DNA of 64,000 bases from Anaerorudis cellulosivorans (lineage in GTDB: Bacteria; Bacteroidota; Bacteroidia; Bacteroidales; Dysgonomonadaceae): the NCBI RefSeq assembly GCF_025943985.1, contig NZ_JAPCWE010000015.1:1-64000 (forward strand), in the 5' to 3' direction. Both the position numbers and the translations under genes were made by a program. Below the pieces are notes generated by a model. It made no database searches, had not been told where the DNA came from, and saw only the letters and a list, made by a program, of their open reading frames with translations. Positions 1 through 8,333 of the stretch are shown here, piece after piece (positions within the stretch are counted from its first letter, which is position 1; each line of letters begins with the position of its first letter).

Positions 1-97
1 GAAATATAGATTAATATGCAAGCAAATAGGATACTGATTTTAGTGCATTTTTGAAAAATTTAAACCGTCCCTTCCGGGTGTCACTGAATTGAAAATA

Positions 98-114
98 AAA
101 AGTCAGAGACTTTT
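98..114. repeat. Perfect 17-bp inverted repeat
   Basis: Two 7-base arms, AAAAGTC and GACTTTT, flank the 3-base loop AGA. It lies upstream of the dapA promoter and is followed by a T-run at about 139-145, so it could belong to a terminator of a gene left of the window or be an operator. The rest of 1-207 has no gene that I can support. Confidence 0.35.
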
Positions 115-207
115 CGGAGTGGACTCAGCTTATTAAAATTTTTTTGTTAGTTGAGACTCGACAAATATAAAGATAAATTGCCTCATGTCAATATTTATGT
201 TTATATT

Positions 208-240
208 TTTGCGGTAAAAGCTTAAAATTTCATACCTTTG
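208..240 (+). promoter_or_regulatory. Bacteroidota-type promoter of dapA
   Basis: TTTG at 208-211 and TACCTTTG at 233-240 are separated by 21 bases, matching the known Bacteroides primary-sigma pattern TTTG-N19-21-TAnnTTTG. The start of transcription would fall near 247, giving a leader of about 80 bases before dapA. Confidence 0.65.
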
Positions 241-329
241 CTGCATATAAATAGAAATAAAAACAAGATAACGATATTTAGTTTAAATTCCCGGTAACTG
301 CTGAGAAAAATGTAAGAATACATCATTTT

Positions 330-1217
330 ATGTTGCGAAATAAATTTTCGGGGATGGGTGTAGCTTTGGTTACCCCGTTCAAAAAAAATAAAGAAGTCGA
401 TTTTGAAGCTCTTCAACGGTTAATAGATTACCAGCTTTCAAACGGTACGGATTATATCGTGGCATTGGGAACAACCGCTGAAACACCAACATTGAAAGAA
501 AAAGAACGTGAAGAAATCGTTCGTCGTGTTGTAAAACAAGTTGATGGTGAAATACCGATAATCATGGGAGTTGGAGGTAACAATACGGCTCAACTGGTTC
601 ATACGCTCAACACATTTGATTTTACCGGTGTAAGTGCCATACTTTCGGTTACTCCATATTATAATAAACCTACACAGGAGGGGCTTTTTCAACATTATCG
701 GGCGTTGAGCGAGGCTTCTCCTTTACCGATTATTCTTTATAATGTACCGGGGCGTACGGGGGTAAATCTTTTGGCTGAAACTACATTGCGTATTGCACGT
801 GAGTGTAAAAACGTGATAGCGATCAAGGAGGCATCCGGCAATATGGAGCAAATAAATCGGATTATAGCGGATAAACCCGAGGGATTTTCGGTTATTTCGG
901 GTGATGATTCCATGACTCTACCTATTATTAAAGCCGGTGGTATAGGTGTAATATCGGTGTTGGGTAATGCATTTCCTAAACAATTTGTTAAGGTTGTTCA
1001 TTCGGCCTTAAATGGCAACATGAAGGAAGCAGAGCAAGATGCTGCAGTTTTTTCCGAAATGATCCGATTACTGTTTGTGGATGGGAATCCGGCAGGCGTA
1101 AAATGCATGCTTTATGAAATGGGCTTTATCGAAAACGAGCTGCGTTTGCCATTGGTACCCGTAAGTGATGAAACTGCCGTTTGTATCAGAAAAGAAATAA
1201 GTACCGTTGAAGAATAA
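330..1217 (+). CDS. dapA: 4-hydroxy-tetrahydrodipicolinate synthase
   Basis: Condenses pyruvate with aspartate semialdehyde, the first committed step of lysine and diaminopimelate synthesis, in the cytoplasm. The 295-residue length and the (beta/alpha)8 layout are normal for the family. Visible landmarks are GTTAETPTL at about residues 47-55 (substrate-site threonines T48/T49), the tyrosine pair in TPYYNKP (109-115), Y137 in LYNVPGRT, and the Schiff-base lysine K166 in IAIKEASGN. The ATG at 330 follows a good Bacteroidota promoter. No other lysine gene is adjacent. Assignment within the DapA/NanA superfamily rests on the GTTxE motif and the lysine context; I am confident of DapA. Confidence 0.95.
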   Translation: MLRNKFSGMGVALVTPFKKNKEVDFEALQRLIDYQLSNGTDYIVALGTTAETPTLKEKEREEIVRRVVKQVDGEIPIIMGVGGNNTAQLVHTLNTFDFTGVSAILSVTPYYNKPTQEGLFQHYRALSEASPLPIILYNVPGRTGVNLLAETTLRIARECKNVIAIKEASGNMEQINRIIADKPEGFSVISGDDSMTLPIIKAGGIGVISVLGNAFPKQFVKVVHSALNGNMKEAEQDAAVFSEMIRLLFVDGNPAGVKCMLYEMGFIENELRLPLVPVSDETAVCIRKEISTVEE

Positions 1218-1276
1218 TATTAATGGGGTACTTTCTGTGATACTTAGGTTATCATCATTATTGTAGAATAAATTTG

Positions 1277-1284
1277 TACATTTG
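1277..1284 (+). promoter_or_regulatory. Putative -7 element before the M13 peptidase gene
   Basis: TACATTTG fits the Bacteroidota -7 consensus TAnnTTTG. No convincing -33 TTTG is seen at the right distance. A transcript starting near 1291 would carry the ATG at 1317, which argues against the in-frame TTG at 1296 as the start. Confidence 0.4.
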
Positions 1285-1316
1285 CATATCTGATTTTGAA
1301 AACATTTTTTATTATA

Positions 1317-3356
1317 ATGAACCGCATTCCTTTTTTGTTTATTATATTGTTTATGGTCTTTTTAACCGGTTGTTCGCAACAAAAGTCGTCAAATAATAAG
1401 GTGCATTCTACTCTTGATATAGCCAATTTGGATACTACCGTTGCTCCAGGGACCGATTTTTATCGGTACGCCACAGGTGGTTGGCAAGTTGCAAATCCGC
1501 TTCCTCCCGAATATTCGCGTTATGGCTCATTTGAAAAATTGGCTGAAGAAAACCGTAAACAAATTCAAAGTCTGATTGAAGAGCTTGGTAATCAACAGAA
1601 TCCAAAAGGTTCGAATGCTCAGAAGGTTGGTGATCTTTATAAGATAGGTATGGATAGTTTAAAGCTGAATGCAGACGGAGCAACTCCCATAAAGCCTTTT
1701 CTTGAAGAGATTGTTGCAGCAAAAGATAAAAAAGAGATTATTCGCTTGATGACAAAAATTAGCAAGTATGCTTCCGGTCCCTTTTTCGGTTTTTATGTTG
1801 GGCCTGATGACAAAAATAGTTCGATGAACATTGTGCATCTTTCCCAAGGGGGGTTGGGCATGGGCGATCGCGATTTTTATCTCGACCGGGATGATCGTTC
1901 CAATAGGCTTCGTCAAGAATATGTAAAACTCATGGAAACCCAGTTTCAAAATGCCGGTTATATGGAAGAAAATGCCCGAAAAGCAGCAGAGACAGTGATG
2001 AGGATCGAGACGGAATTGGCAAAATCTCATGTAACAAAAGAGATGCGACGTATACCTGAGTTGAATTACCATAAATTTATGGTGAGTGAACTTGATTCGA
2101 AAGTCGCCCCATTTGATTGGGAATACTATTTTGATCAAATGGGTGCAAAGGAGATTGACAGTTTGAATGTATCTCAGATTGAACCTATTCGTACCTCGAT
2201 TTCGATTATTGACAGTGAACCCATTGAAAATCTTCAGCAATATTTGTGTTGGAAAGTAATCAATTCGGCTGCCGGTTATTTGAGCGATGATTTTGTGAAT
2301 GCCAATTTTGAATTTTACGGAAAAGTAATGAGCGGAAGCAAAAAGCTCAAACCCCGTTGGAAAAGAAGCATCGATGTTGTAAATAGTGCTTTGGGTGAAG
2401 CAGTTGGCCAGTTATATGTTGAGAAATACTTTCCTTCTGCAGCCAAAGAGCGCATGGTGGAATTGGTAGATAATTTGATGGAATCGCTTGGCGAACGCAT
2501 CGATAAGTTGGAATGGATGAGTGAAACTACTAAAGCAAAGGCTCAGGAAAAATTATCCGCCTTTACCGTTAAAATCGGTTATCCCGATAAATGGAAAGAT
2601 TACTCGACATTAGAAATTGAAAACGATTCGTACTGGGCGAATATAATGCGTTGTTCTGATTTCGAATATAACGATATGATTAAGGATCTTGGTAAACCGG
2701 TTGACAAAAGCAAATGGTACATGTCTCCCCAAACTGTGAATGCCTATTATAATCCTTCGTCCAATGAAATATGTTTTCCTGCCGGAATTTTGCAACCCCC
2801 TTTCTTTTATATGGATGGTGATGACGCAATTAACTATGGAGGTATTGGAGTTGTTATCGGCCATGAAATGACGCATGGTTTTGATGATCAAGGGAGGAAA
2901 TACGATAAGGTTGGAAATTTAAATGAGTGGTGGACAGAAGATGATGCCAAGCGATTCGAAGAAAGAGCCCGTGTTTTGGTGGATTATTTTAACCAAATTA
3001 TCGTGTTGGATACGGTACATGCCAATGGAACATTTACGTTAGGAGAAAACATTGCCGATCACGGTGGACTTCAAATTGCTTATCATGCCTTTTTGAAAAC
3101 GCCACAAGCAAAGTCGAAAGGGAAAATTGACGGCTATACTCCGGCTCAGCGTTTTTTCCTTTCCTATGCAACGCTTTGGGCGGCTAACATCCGTGATGAG
3201 GAGATTCTGCGTTTAACCAAGCTTGATCCTCATTCGCTTGGCAAGTGGCGCGTGAATGGTGCTCTTCCACATATCGATGCATGGTATGAGGCTTTTGATA
3301 TTCGACCTACAGATCCCATGTATCTTCCAAAAGAAAAGCGAGCTTCTATTTGGTAG
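1317..3356 (+). CDS. M13 family zinc endopeptidase lipoprotein (PepO/neprilysin-like)
   Basis: A 679-residue oligopeptidase of the neprilysin/PepO family, predicted to sit in the periplasm or on a membrane as a lipoprotein: the N-terminus is a hydrophobic stretch ending in the lipobox LTGC. The gluzincin motif HEMTH is at residues 516-520 (H516 and H520 zinc ligands, E517 catalytic) and the third ligand is in ENIAD at 577-581. The family signatures NAYY (substrate-binding) and a C-terminal tryptophan (here ending SIW) are present. I chose ATG 1317 rather than TTG 1296 because it gives a normal lipoprotein signal and follows the -7 element. It digests peptides up to about 5 kDa in known relatives; the physiological substrate here is unknown. 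Confidence 0.93.
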   Translation: MNRIPFLFIILFMVFLTGCSQQKSSNNKVHSTLDIANLDTTVAPGTDFYRYATGGWQVANPLPPEYSRYGSFEKLAEENRKQIQSLIEELGNQQNPKGSNAQKVGDLYKIGMDSLKLNADGATPIKPFLEEIVAAKDKKEIIRLMTKISKYASGPFFGFYVGPDDKNSSMNIVHLSQGGLGMGDRDFYLDRDDRSNRLRQEYVKLMETQFQNAGYMEENARKAAETVMRIETELAKSHVTKEMRRIPELNYHKFMVSELDSKVAPFDWEYYFDQMGAKEIDSLNVSQIEPIRTSISIIDSEPIENLQQYLCWKVINSAAGYLSDDFVNANFEFYGKVMSGSKKLKPRWKRSIDVVNSALGEAVGQLYVEKYFPSAAKERMVELVDNLMESLGERIDKLEWMSETTKAKAQEKLSAFTVKIGYPDKWKDYSTLEIENDSYWANIMRCSDFEYNDMIKDLGKPVDKSKWYMSPQTVNAYYNPSSNEICFPAGILQPPFFYMDGDDAINYGGIGVVIGHEMTHGFDDQGRKYDKVGNLNEWWTEDDAKRFEERARVLVDYFNQIIVLDTVHANGTFTLGENIADHGGLQIAYHAFLKTPQAKSKGKIDGYTPAQRFFLSYATLWAANIRDEEILRLTKLDPHSLGKWRVNGALPHIDAWYEAFDIRPTDPMYLPKEKRASIW

Positions 3357-3454
3357 AATGCAGAACTTGTTTCAGCGAATTCGTGCAAATCGTTTTTTGA
3401 AGGAGTATAGGTGTATATTTGAAAAGTTTTTGAATGAATAAAGATTAAATAATT

Positions 3455-4060
3455 ATGTTTTCGGGAATTATTGAAGAAGCGGCTACTGTTGTCGCTTTAA
3501 ACAAAGAAAAAGGGAATCTGCATATCACATTGAAATGTTCCTTTGTTGATGAATTAAAAATTGATCAAAGTATCTCGCATAACGGTGTTTGTTTAACGGT
3601 TGTCTCTATCGATAGAGACACGTACACGGTTACAGCCATTAAAGAAACGTTGGATCGTTCAAATCTCGGTTTACTGAAAGTGGGAGATAAGGTGAATTTG
3701 GAACGCAGCATGCTGATGAATGGCCGGTTGGATGGACATATCGTGCAAGGGCATGTGGATCAAACGGCTGTCTGTACCGAAGTAACAGAGGCTGATGGAA
3801 GTTGGTATTATTCTTTCGAATATAAATTTGACAAAGAAATGGCCAAAAAAGGTTATCTGACAGTCGATAAAGGATCGGTGACAGTTAACGGTGTGAGCCT
3901 GACGGTAGTTGAACCAACCGATAATACGTTTAAGGTAGCTATTATTCCGTATACGCATGATGTGACCAATTTTTGCCAGATTGAGAAAGGGTCAGTCGTA
4001 AATATCGAGTTTGATATTATCGGCAAATATATCAGCCGATTAATGGCATTATCTGAGTAG
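3455..4060 (+). CDS. ribE: Riboflavin synthase, alpha subunit
   Basis: Catalyses dismutation of two 6,7-dimethyl-8-ribityllumazine molecules to riboflavin. The N-terminus MFSGIIEE is the hallmark of the family. Two lumazine-binding repeats are visible, about residues 1-87 and 98-185, each with a VSLTV/VCLTV-type strand (NGVCLTVV and NGVSLTVV). Length of 201 residues is typical. The gene abuts the nitroreductase gene with no spacer (TAG ends at 4060, ATG starts at 4061), so the FMN supply enzyme and a flavin-dependent enzyme are co-transcribed. A possible -7 element TATATTTG lies at 3414-3421. Confidence 0.95.
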   Translation: MFSGIIEEAATVVALNKEKGNLHITLKCSFVDELKIDQSISHNGVCLTVVSIDRDTYTVTAIKETLDRSNLGLLKVGDKVNLERSMLMNGRLDGHIVQGHVDQTAVCTEVTEADGSWYYSFEYKFDKEMAKKGYLTVDKGSVTVNGVSLTVVEPTDNTFKVAIIPYTHDVTNFCQIEKGSVVNIEFDIIGKYISRLMALSE

Positions 4061-4615
4061 ATGGATTTTGTTGAATTTGTGAAAACACGACAGAGCGATC
4101 GGGCGTTTGATCCCGCACGGCCTGTTGAAAAAGAAAAGATCGACCGAATTATCCGGACAGTGCAATTGGCTCCTTCGGCGTGCAATGCTCAACCATGGCA
4201 TTTGATTGTGGTTGACGATCCGGAGTTAAAAAATAAAGTGGCAGATGCTACTTCTTCTCGAATCTTAGGAATAAATCATTTTACCAAGCAGGCTCCGGTT
4301 CATATTTTGCTCGTTGAGGAAAAGGTGAATCTGATGTCGGGAATTGGGGGATGGGTTAAAAATAAGGATTATGCCCAGATCGATTTGGGTATTGCGGCTG
4401 CTCATCTCGTATTGGCTGCTCATGCTGAAGGATTGGGTTCGTGTATATTGGGTTGGTTCGATGAGGACAAAATGAAAGAATTGTTAGCTATTCCTCAATC
4501 AAAACGAGTTTGGCTCGATATTGTTATTGGTTACAGTACTCAACCTCTTCGAGATAAAAAGCGAAAGCCTATAGATGAAATCGTGTCTTTTAATGGATAT
4601 GTCAAGACAAAATGA
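4061..4615 (+). CDS. Nitroreductase family protein
   Basis: A 184-residue FMN-dependent oxidoreductase of the nitroreductase fold. The N-terminal FVKTRQSDRAFDP matches the conserved R-x-S-x-R-x-F FMN phosphate-binding segment, APSACNAQPWH (around residues 37-47) the flavin loop, and GLGSCILGWF (about 125-134) the C-terminal flavin-binding loop. Family members reduce nitro compounds, quinones or enones with NAD(P)H; the real substrate here cannot be told. It directly follows ribE without spacing, and a terminator lies 34 bases after its stop codon. Confidence 0.88.
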   Translation: MDFVEFVKTRQSDRAFDPARPVEKEKIDRIIRTVQLAPSACNAQPWHLIVVDDPELKNKVADATSSRILGINHFTKQAPVHILLVEEKVNLMSGIGGWVKNKDYAQIDLGIAAAHLVLAAHAEGLGSCILGWFDEDKMKELLAIPQSKRVWLDIVIGYSTQPLRDKKRKPIDEIVSFNGYVKTK

Positions 4616-4649
4616 AGTTTTCTCTTTATTTTACCGATTTTTTTTGTTT

Positions 4650-4678
4650 CCTTTGACACTTCAAAGGTTATTTATTTT
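4650..4678 (+). terminator. Stem-loop with T-rich tail after the nitroreductase gene
   Basis: Arms CCTTTGA (4650-4656) and TCAAAGG (4661-4667) are perfectly complementary around a 4-base loop and are followed by TTATTTATTTT. This looks like an intrinsic terminator for ribE-nitroreductase. The stem is short and only moderately GC-rich. Confidence 0.55.
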
Positions 4679-4787
4679 GTATGCCTGTGGCGTATTTAAA
4701 TAGAAATAAGAGTTGAATTTTGTAAAAGGATTGGACTTTAAAAAATCGAACTTTAGTCTTTTTAACATGAAGAAGATAAGCTATTTG

Positions 4788-4818
4788 TTGGTTACAATGC
4801 AAAAATATGTCATCTTTG
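4788..4818 (+). promoter_or_regulatory. Putative promoter of the envelope gene block
   Basis: TTG at 4788-4790 and CATCTTTG at 4811-4818 are separated by 20 bases. The -7 element has C instead of T at its first place, so it is a near match to TAnnTTTG. Transcription would begin near 4825, leaving a leader of about 55 bases. Confidence 0.45.
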
Positions 4819-4880
4819 CAATTTCAAATCAATCTCGTGAAAGTTAATGAACTAAAGTTTGTTGATTAGATAGAAACAGA

Positions 4881-6203
4881 ATGGAAAAAAGGAGAAAGCG
4901 TTTCTTTTCATCGGTAGTTTTATTTACCGTTACCCTTGTCGCTCTTGCCCAGCAAGTAGGTTCTAATTCGCCTTACGGCCGATATGGTTACGGATTATTA
5001 TCCAATCCATCTATTGGAGCCTCTGAAACTATGGGCGGCATCAGTTACGGTTTAAGAAGGAGTCAACAGGTTAATCCGGGTAATCCTGCTTCATATTCTA
5101 AGCTTGATACACTTACCTTTATTTTCGATATGGGTGTTTCGGGTCATTATGCAACGTATGATGATGGAATAGGCAAACAAAATTTTTATAATGGCAACTT
5201 GGATTATGTAGCAATGCAGTTTCCTCTTATGCGGAAAATAGGTGCCAGCATCGGATTGCTTCCTTATTCTAAAGTCGGTTATACCTTCGGTCGGGCACGA
5301 TCCTCATCCGATATTGCTTATAGTGAAATATATAGTGGATCAGGTGGCTTAAGCGAGATATATGGCGGAATAGCTTATGAGCCCTTTAAATATTTATCTT
5401 TGGGAGTAAATGTGGCTTATTTTTTTGGGAATATCGAACACGACAAGCAACTGCCTTCCATCGACAATACTGCTTTAGCGAGAATATCGACCACTAAATT
5501 TTCAATTCGGGATATTAAATATGATGTAGGAATTCAGCTGACGTATCCTATTGACCGAATGCAGTCGGTGACGCTGGGATTGGTATATACTCCAAAAATA
5601 AATGCAGAGGCAACCATTTATCCTTACGATCGGTTATTGGATAGTAATGGAAATATTGCACAAATTCTTAAAAGTGATACGCTGGTATCACAGGCTTTTT
5701 GTTTTCCCAATTCTTTCGGGATAGGAGTGACTTATTCTAACCAGAATTTGTTAGTAGGAATGGATGGTACCTTTCAGAAATGGAAAGGAATAGAATATCC
5801 TGCGGCCTTGGACGAGATGGATTCGGATATGCGATTTAATAACCGGTATCGGATTGGAGCCGGAGCAGAATATGTGATCGATCCGCTAAGTCGCGATTTT
5901 TTCAGCCGAGTTCGTTTTCGTGGTGGCTTTTCTTTTGCCAATTCATATCATAATGTCAATGTATATGATCCTACTACCAATTCCTATTTAGGAACCGGAG
6001 GCTATAAGGAATATGGAATTAATGTTGGTTTCGGTTTGCCGTTTAGGGATTCGTATAGTGGTCGTGTTTCTTTTTTAAATATCGGGTTTGGCTATTCGCT
6101 GCTTCATCCTGACAAAGATTATATGATTAAGGAAGAGATGTTTAAAATTACATTAAATATGAATATCAATGAATTTTGGTTTTTTAAACGTCAATTTGAG
6201 TGA
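4881..6203 (+). CDS. Outer-membrane beta-barrel protein, family not identified
   Basis: A 440-residue protein with a signal peptide (basic MEKRRKR, hydrophobic core, cleavage around ALAQQ). The remainder alternates polar and aromatic residues, with repeated glycine-rich turns and strand patterns such as SPYGRYGYGLL, YLSLGVNVAYFF and RVSFLNIGFGYSLL, which is what an outer-membrane beta-barrel looks like. I do not recognise a named family with certainty; it resembles the uncharacterised membrane proteins that precede TPR and LptC genes in other Bacteroidales. Context (TPR protein, LptC, PpiD-type foldase downstream) suggests a role in outer-membrane assembly, but that is inference. Confidence 0.75.
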   Translation: MEKRRKRFFSSVVLFTVTLVALAQQVGSNSPYGRYGYGLLSNPSIGASETMGGISYGLRRSQQVNPGNPASYSKLDTLTFIFDMGVSGHYATYDDGIGKQNFYNGNLDYVAMQFPLMRKIGASIGLLPYSKVGYTFGRARSSSDIAYSEIYSGSGGLSEIYGGIAYEPFKYLSLGVNVAYFFGNIEHDKQLPSIDNTALARISTTKFSIRDIKYDVGIQLTYPIDRMQSVTLGLVYTPKINAEATIYPYDRLLDSNGNIAQILKSDTLVSQAFCFPNSFGIGVTYSNQNLLVGMDGTFQKWKGIEYPAALDEMDSDMRFNNRYRIGAGAEYVIDPLSRDFFSRVRFRGGFSFANSYHNVNVYDPTTNSYLGTGGYKEYGINVGFGLPFRDSYSGRVSFLNIGFGYSLLHPDKDYMIKEEMFKITLNMNINEFWFFKRQFE

Positions 6204-6305
6204 ATAGCGTGTTTTTGTAAGCAACGATAAAAAAGAAAATTAAACTTTTATTTTAATAAATCGTCCAATCAATATATCAAACATTATAATTTAAACATCG
6301 ATAAA

Positions 6306-7670
6306 ATGAAAAAAATAGTATTATCCGGTTTTCTTGCTTTGGCAACAATTATGGGGGTTGAAGCGCAAAAAGCAGGTTATGATCCTGTTAAAGCGCCATT
6401 TGGACATGGTGAGGATAGTGTGAATTGTCGGGTGAACTTAAGTCTTATGTCAACAGCAGCAAAGGCTGAGTCATACAAAGATGCCGTAAAGCCGTGGGAA
6501 TATGTTTATGAAAACTGCCCGGCTTCCAGTAAGAACATTTATATTTACGGTCCCCGTATCTTTAAATTTTTGCATGCTCAGGAGACAGATCCTGCCAAGA
6601 AAAAAGCCTATGTGGAGAAGGTTTTGGAAATTTATGACAATCGATTGAAATATTTTGGTAATGGTGATTCCAAAGGTACAATTTTGGCATATAAAACATA
6701 TGATTACATGGAAATGATGGGTGATGAGGCCGATACCAAATTAATCTATGAATGGTTGAAAGAAGCCATTACTGAAATGAAAGATAAAATGGATCCACCC
6801 GATGCATATGGTCATTTCATGGTAGCTTCTTTAACGGAATACCTAAAAGATAATTCCAAAAAAGAGCAATATCTACGTGATTATTTTACAGTTACAGGAT
6901 ATATCGATCAGGCAATAGCCAATGCTAAGGCACGAAATGATGAAGAAAGTGTTAATTATCTTGCTGCAGTTAAAGAGGGTATTGTTCAAGGTTTTATAAG
7001 CAGTGGTGCAGGCGATTGCGATACACTGGTTGAATATTATGCTGATAAGATTGAGCCAAATAAAACAGACAAAGATTTCTTAAATAATGTAGTTAGTGCT
7101 TTAAAGACCGTAGGTTGTACAGAGTCTGATGTTTATTTTACTGCTTCTGAATATCTATATAAACTTGAACCATCGGCCAATGCAGCTATCGGATTAGCTA
7201 ACCGTAGTTTGAAGAATAAAGATTATGATACGGCGATCAAGTATTATGAAGAAGCTGCTAAATTAGAAGAAGACAAGAAAAAAGCTTCCGAATATTTGTA
7301 TGCTTTAGCTACTATTTTGTCTTCTCAGGGAAATTACACCAAGGCAAGACAAGTGGCTTACAAGTCCTTGGAATATGACCCGAATAACGGTAAAAACTAT
7401 ATTCTTATTGCACAAATGTATGCTGCTACTGCTGCAAACATTTTTCAGGAACCCGAAAAACGTGGTTTGGTATATTGTGCAGCAGTAGATAAATTGCTAA
7501 AAGCCAAATCTGTTGATCCAAGCGTAGCTGCAGAGGCTAACGAGTTGATCAACAAATATTCTGCCTACTTTATGGATACCGAATCAGCCTTTATGATGGG
7601 TATTAAAGAAGGAGATTCTGTTTATATCCCGGGTTGGATTGGTGAAAATACAATAGTCAGACTTAAATAA
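6306..7670 (+). CDS. Exported tetratricopeptide-repeat protein
   Basis: A 454-residue periplasmic protein with signal peptide (cleavage around GVEAQ). TPR-like helical pairs are clearest at residues about 275-380, for example ANRSLKNKDYDTAIKYYEEA and ATILSSQGNYTKARQVAYKS, with the typical small-residue and aromatic spacing. The N-terminal half is helical too (tetratricopeptide-like). It lies between a beta-barrel gene and lptC, so it may act as a scaffold in envelope assembly. No catalytic motif is seen. About 100 bases separate it from the preceding gene; lptC follows 17 bases later. Confidence 0.8.
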   Translation: MKKIVLSGFLALATIMGVEAQKAGYDPVKAPFGHGEDSVNCRVNLSLMSTAAKAESYKDAVKPWEYVYENCPASSKNIYIYGPRIFKFLHAQETDPAKKKAYVEKVLEIYDNRLKYFGNGDSKGTILAYKTYDYMEMMGDEADTKLIYEWLKEAITEMKDKMDPPDAYGHFMVASLTEYLKDNSKKEQYLRDYFTVTGYIDQAIANAKARNDEESVNYLAAVKEGIVQGFISSGAGDCDTLVEYYADKIEPNKTDKDFLNNVVSALKTVGCTESDVYFTASEYLYKLEPSANAAIGLANRSLKNKDYDTAIKYYEEAAKLEEDKKKASEYLYALATILSSQGNYTKARQVAYKSLEYDPNNGKNYILIAQMYAATAANIFQEPEKRGLVYCAAVDKLLKAKSVDPSVAAEANELINKYSAYFMDTESAFMMGIKEGDSVYIPGWIGENTIVRLK

Positions 7671-7687
7671 TTTTTTTACTCAATTAA

Positions 7688-8332
7688 GTGACAGAATTGT
7701 TTGATAAGCAAAATAATAACAAAAAAATTCGGCACATAGCAACTGCTTTTATAGCAGTTGTTATGTTGCTTTTTGTCGGATCGTGCCAAAACAAAACAGA
7801 AGATTTGGTCGATATCATATTCAATCCTGACATAGTTCCTACGATGACAACCGACAGTGTTGTTACTCTGATTTCCGATTCAGGGGTTACTCGTTATAAG
7901 TTGATAGCAAAAAAGTGGCAGGTTTTCGATCGAGCAAAAGAGCCTTATTGGTTTTTCCCTGAAGGTATTTATCTTGAGCGTTTTGATTCTCTATTTCATA
8001 TTGAAGCCGTTATTTATGCCGATACTGCATGGAATTATGTCAATAAACGGTTGTGGAGACTAAAAGGTAATGTAAATGCACAAAACATGAAAGGGGAAAA
8101 GTTTTTGAGCGATGAGCTTTTCTGGGATCAACGTAAACAACGCATTTATTCCGATAAATTTATCGAAATACAAAAAGGAGAAACCGAATTAAAAGGATAT
8201 GGATTTGAATCGAATCAGGAAATGACGGAATACCGTATATTTAATCCGCATGAGGGGCGCATTCCGTTCAATGAAAATCCTGTAAATCCCGATACGCTTC
8301 AGAACAATAATTCCAATATTGTCACAGAATAA
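7688..8332 (+). CDS. lptC: LPS export ABC transporter periplasmic protein LptC
   Basis: A 214-residue lipoprotein-like LptC, the bitopic or lipid-anchored component that passes lipopolysaccharide from LptB2FG to the periplasmic LptA bridge. The conserved Bacteroidales segments TDSVVTLISDSGVTRYKL, AKEPYWFFPEGIYLERFD and YGFESNQEMTEYRI are all visible. The N-terminus has a hydrophobic stretch ending in VGSCQN, a lipobox. The start is a GTG at 7688; the first internal ATG would remove most of the signal sequence, so I keep GTG (a TTG at 7697 is also possible). The next gene begins one base after its stop codon. Confidence 0.9.
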   Translation: MTELFDKQNNNKKIRHIATAFIAVVMLLFVGSCQNKTEDLVDIIFNPDIVPTMTTDSVVTLISDSGVTRYKLIAKKWQVFDRAKEPYWFFPEGIYLERFDSLFHIEAVIYADTAWNYVNKRLWRLKGNVNAQNMKGEKFLSDELFWDQRKQRIYSDKFIEIQKGETELKGYGFESNQEMTEYRIFNPHEGRIPFNENPVNPDTLQNNNSNIVTE

Positions 8333-8333
8333 T

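Noticed and set aside
1659-2240. A 193-codon open frame on the minus strand inside the M13 peptidase gene
   Set aside because: The other strand encodes a clear metallopeptidase through this region; the antisense protein has no recognisable domain, is rich in Cys/His/Phe, and has no promoter or start context.
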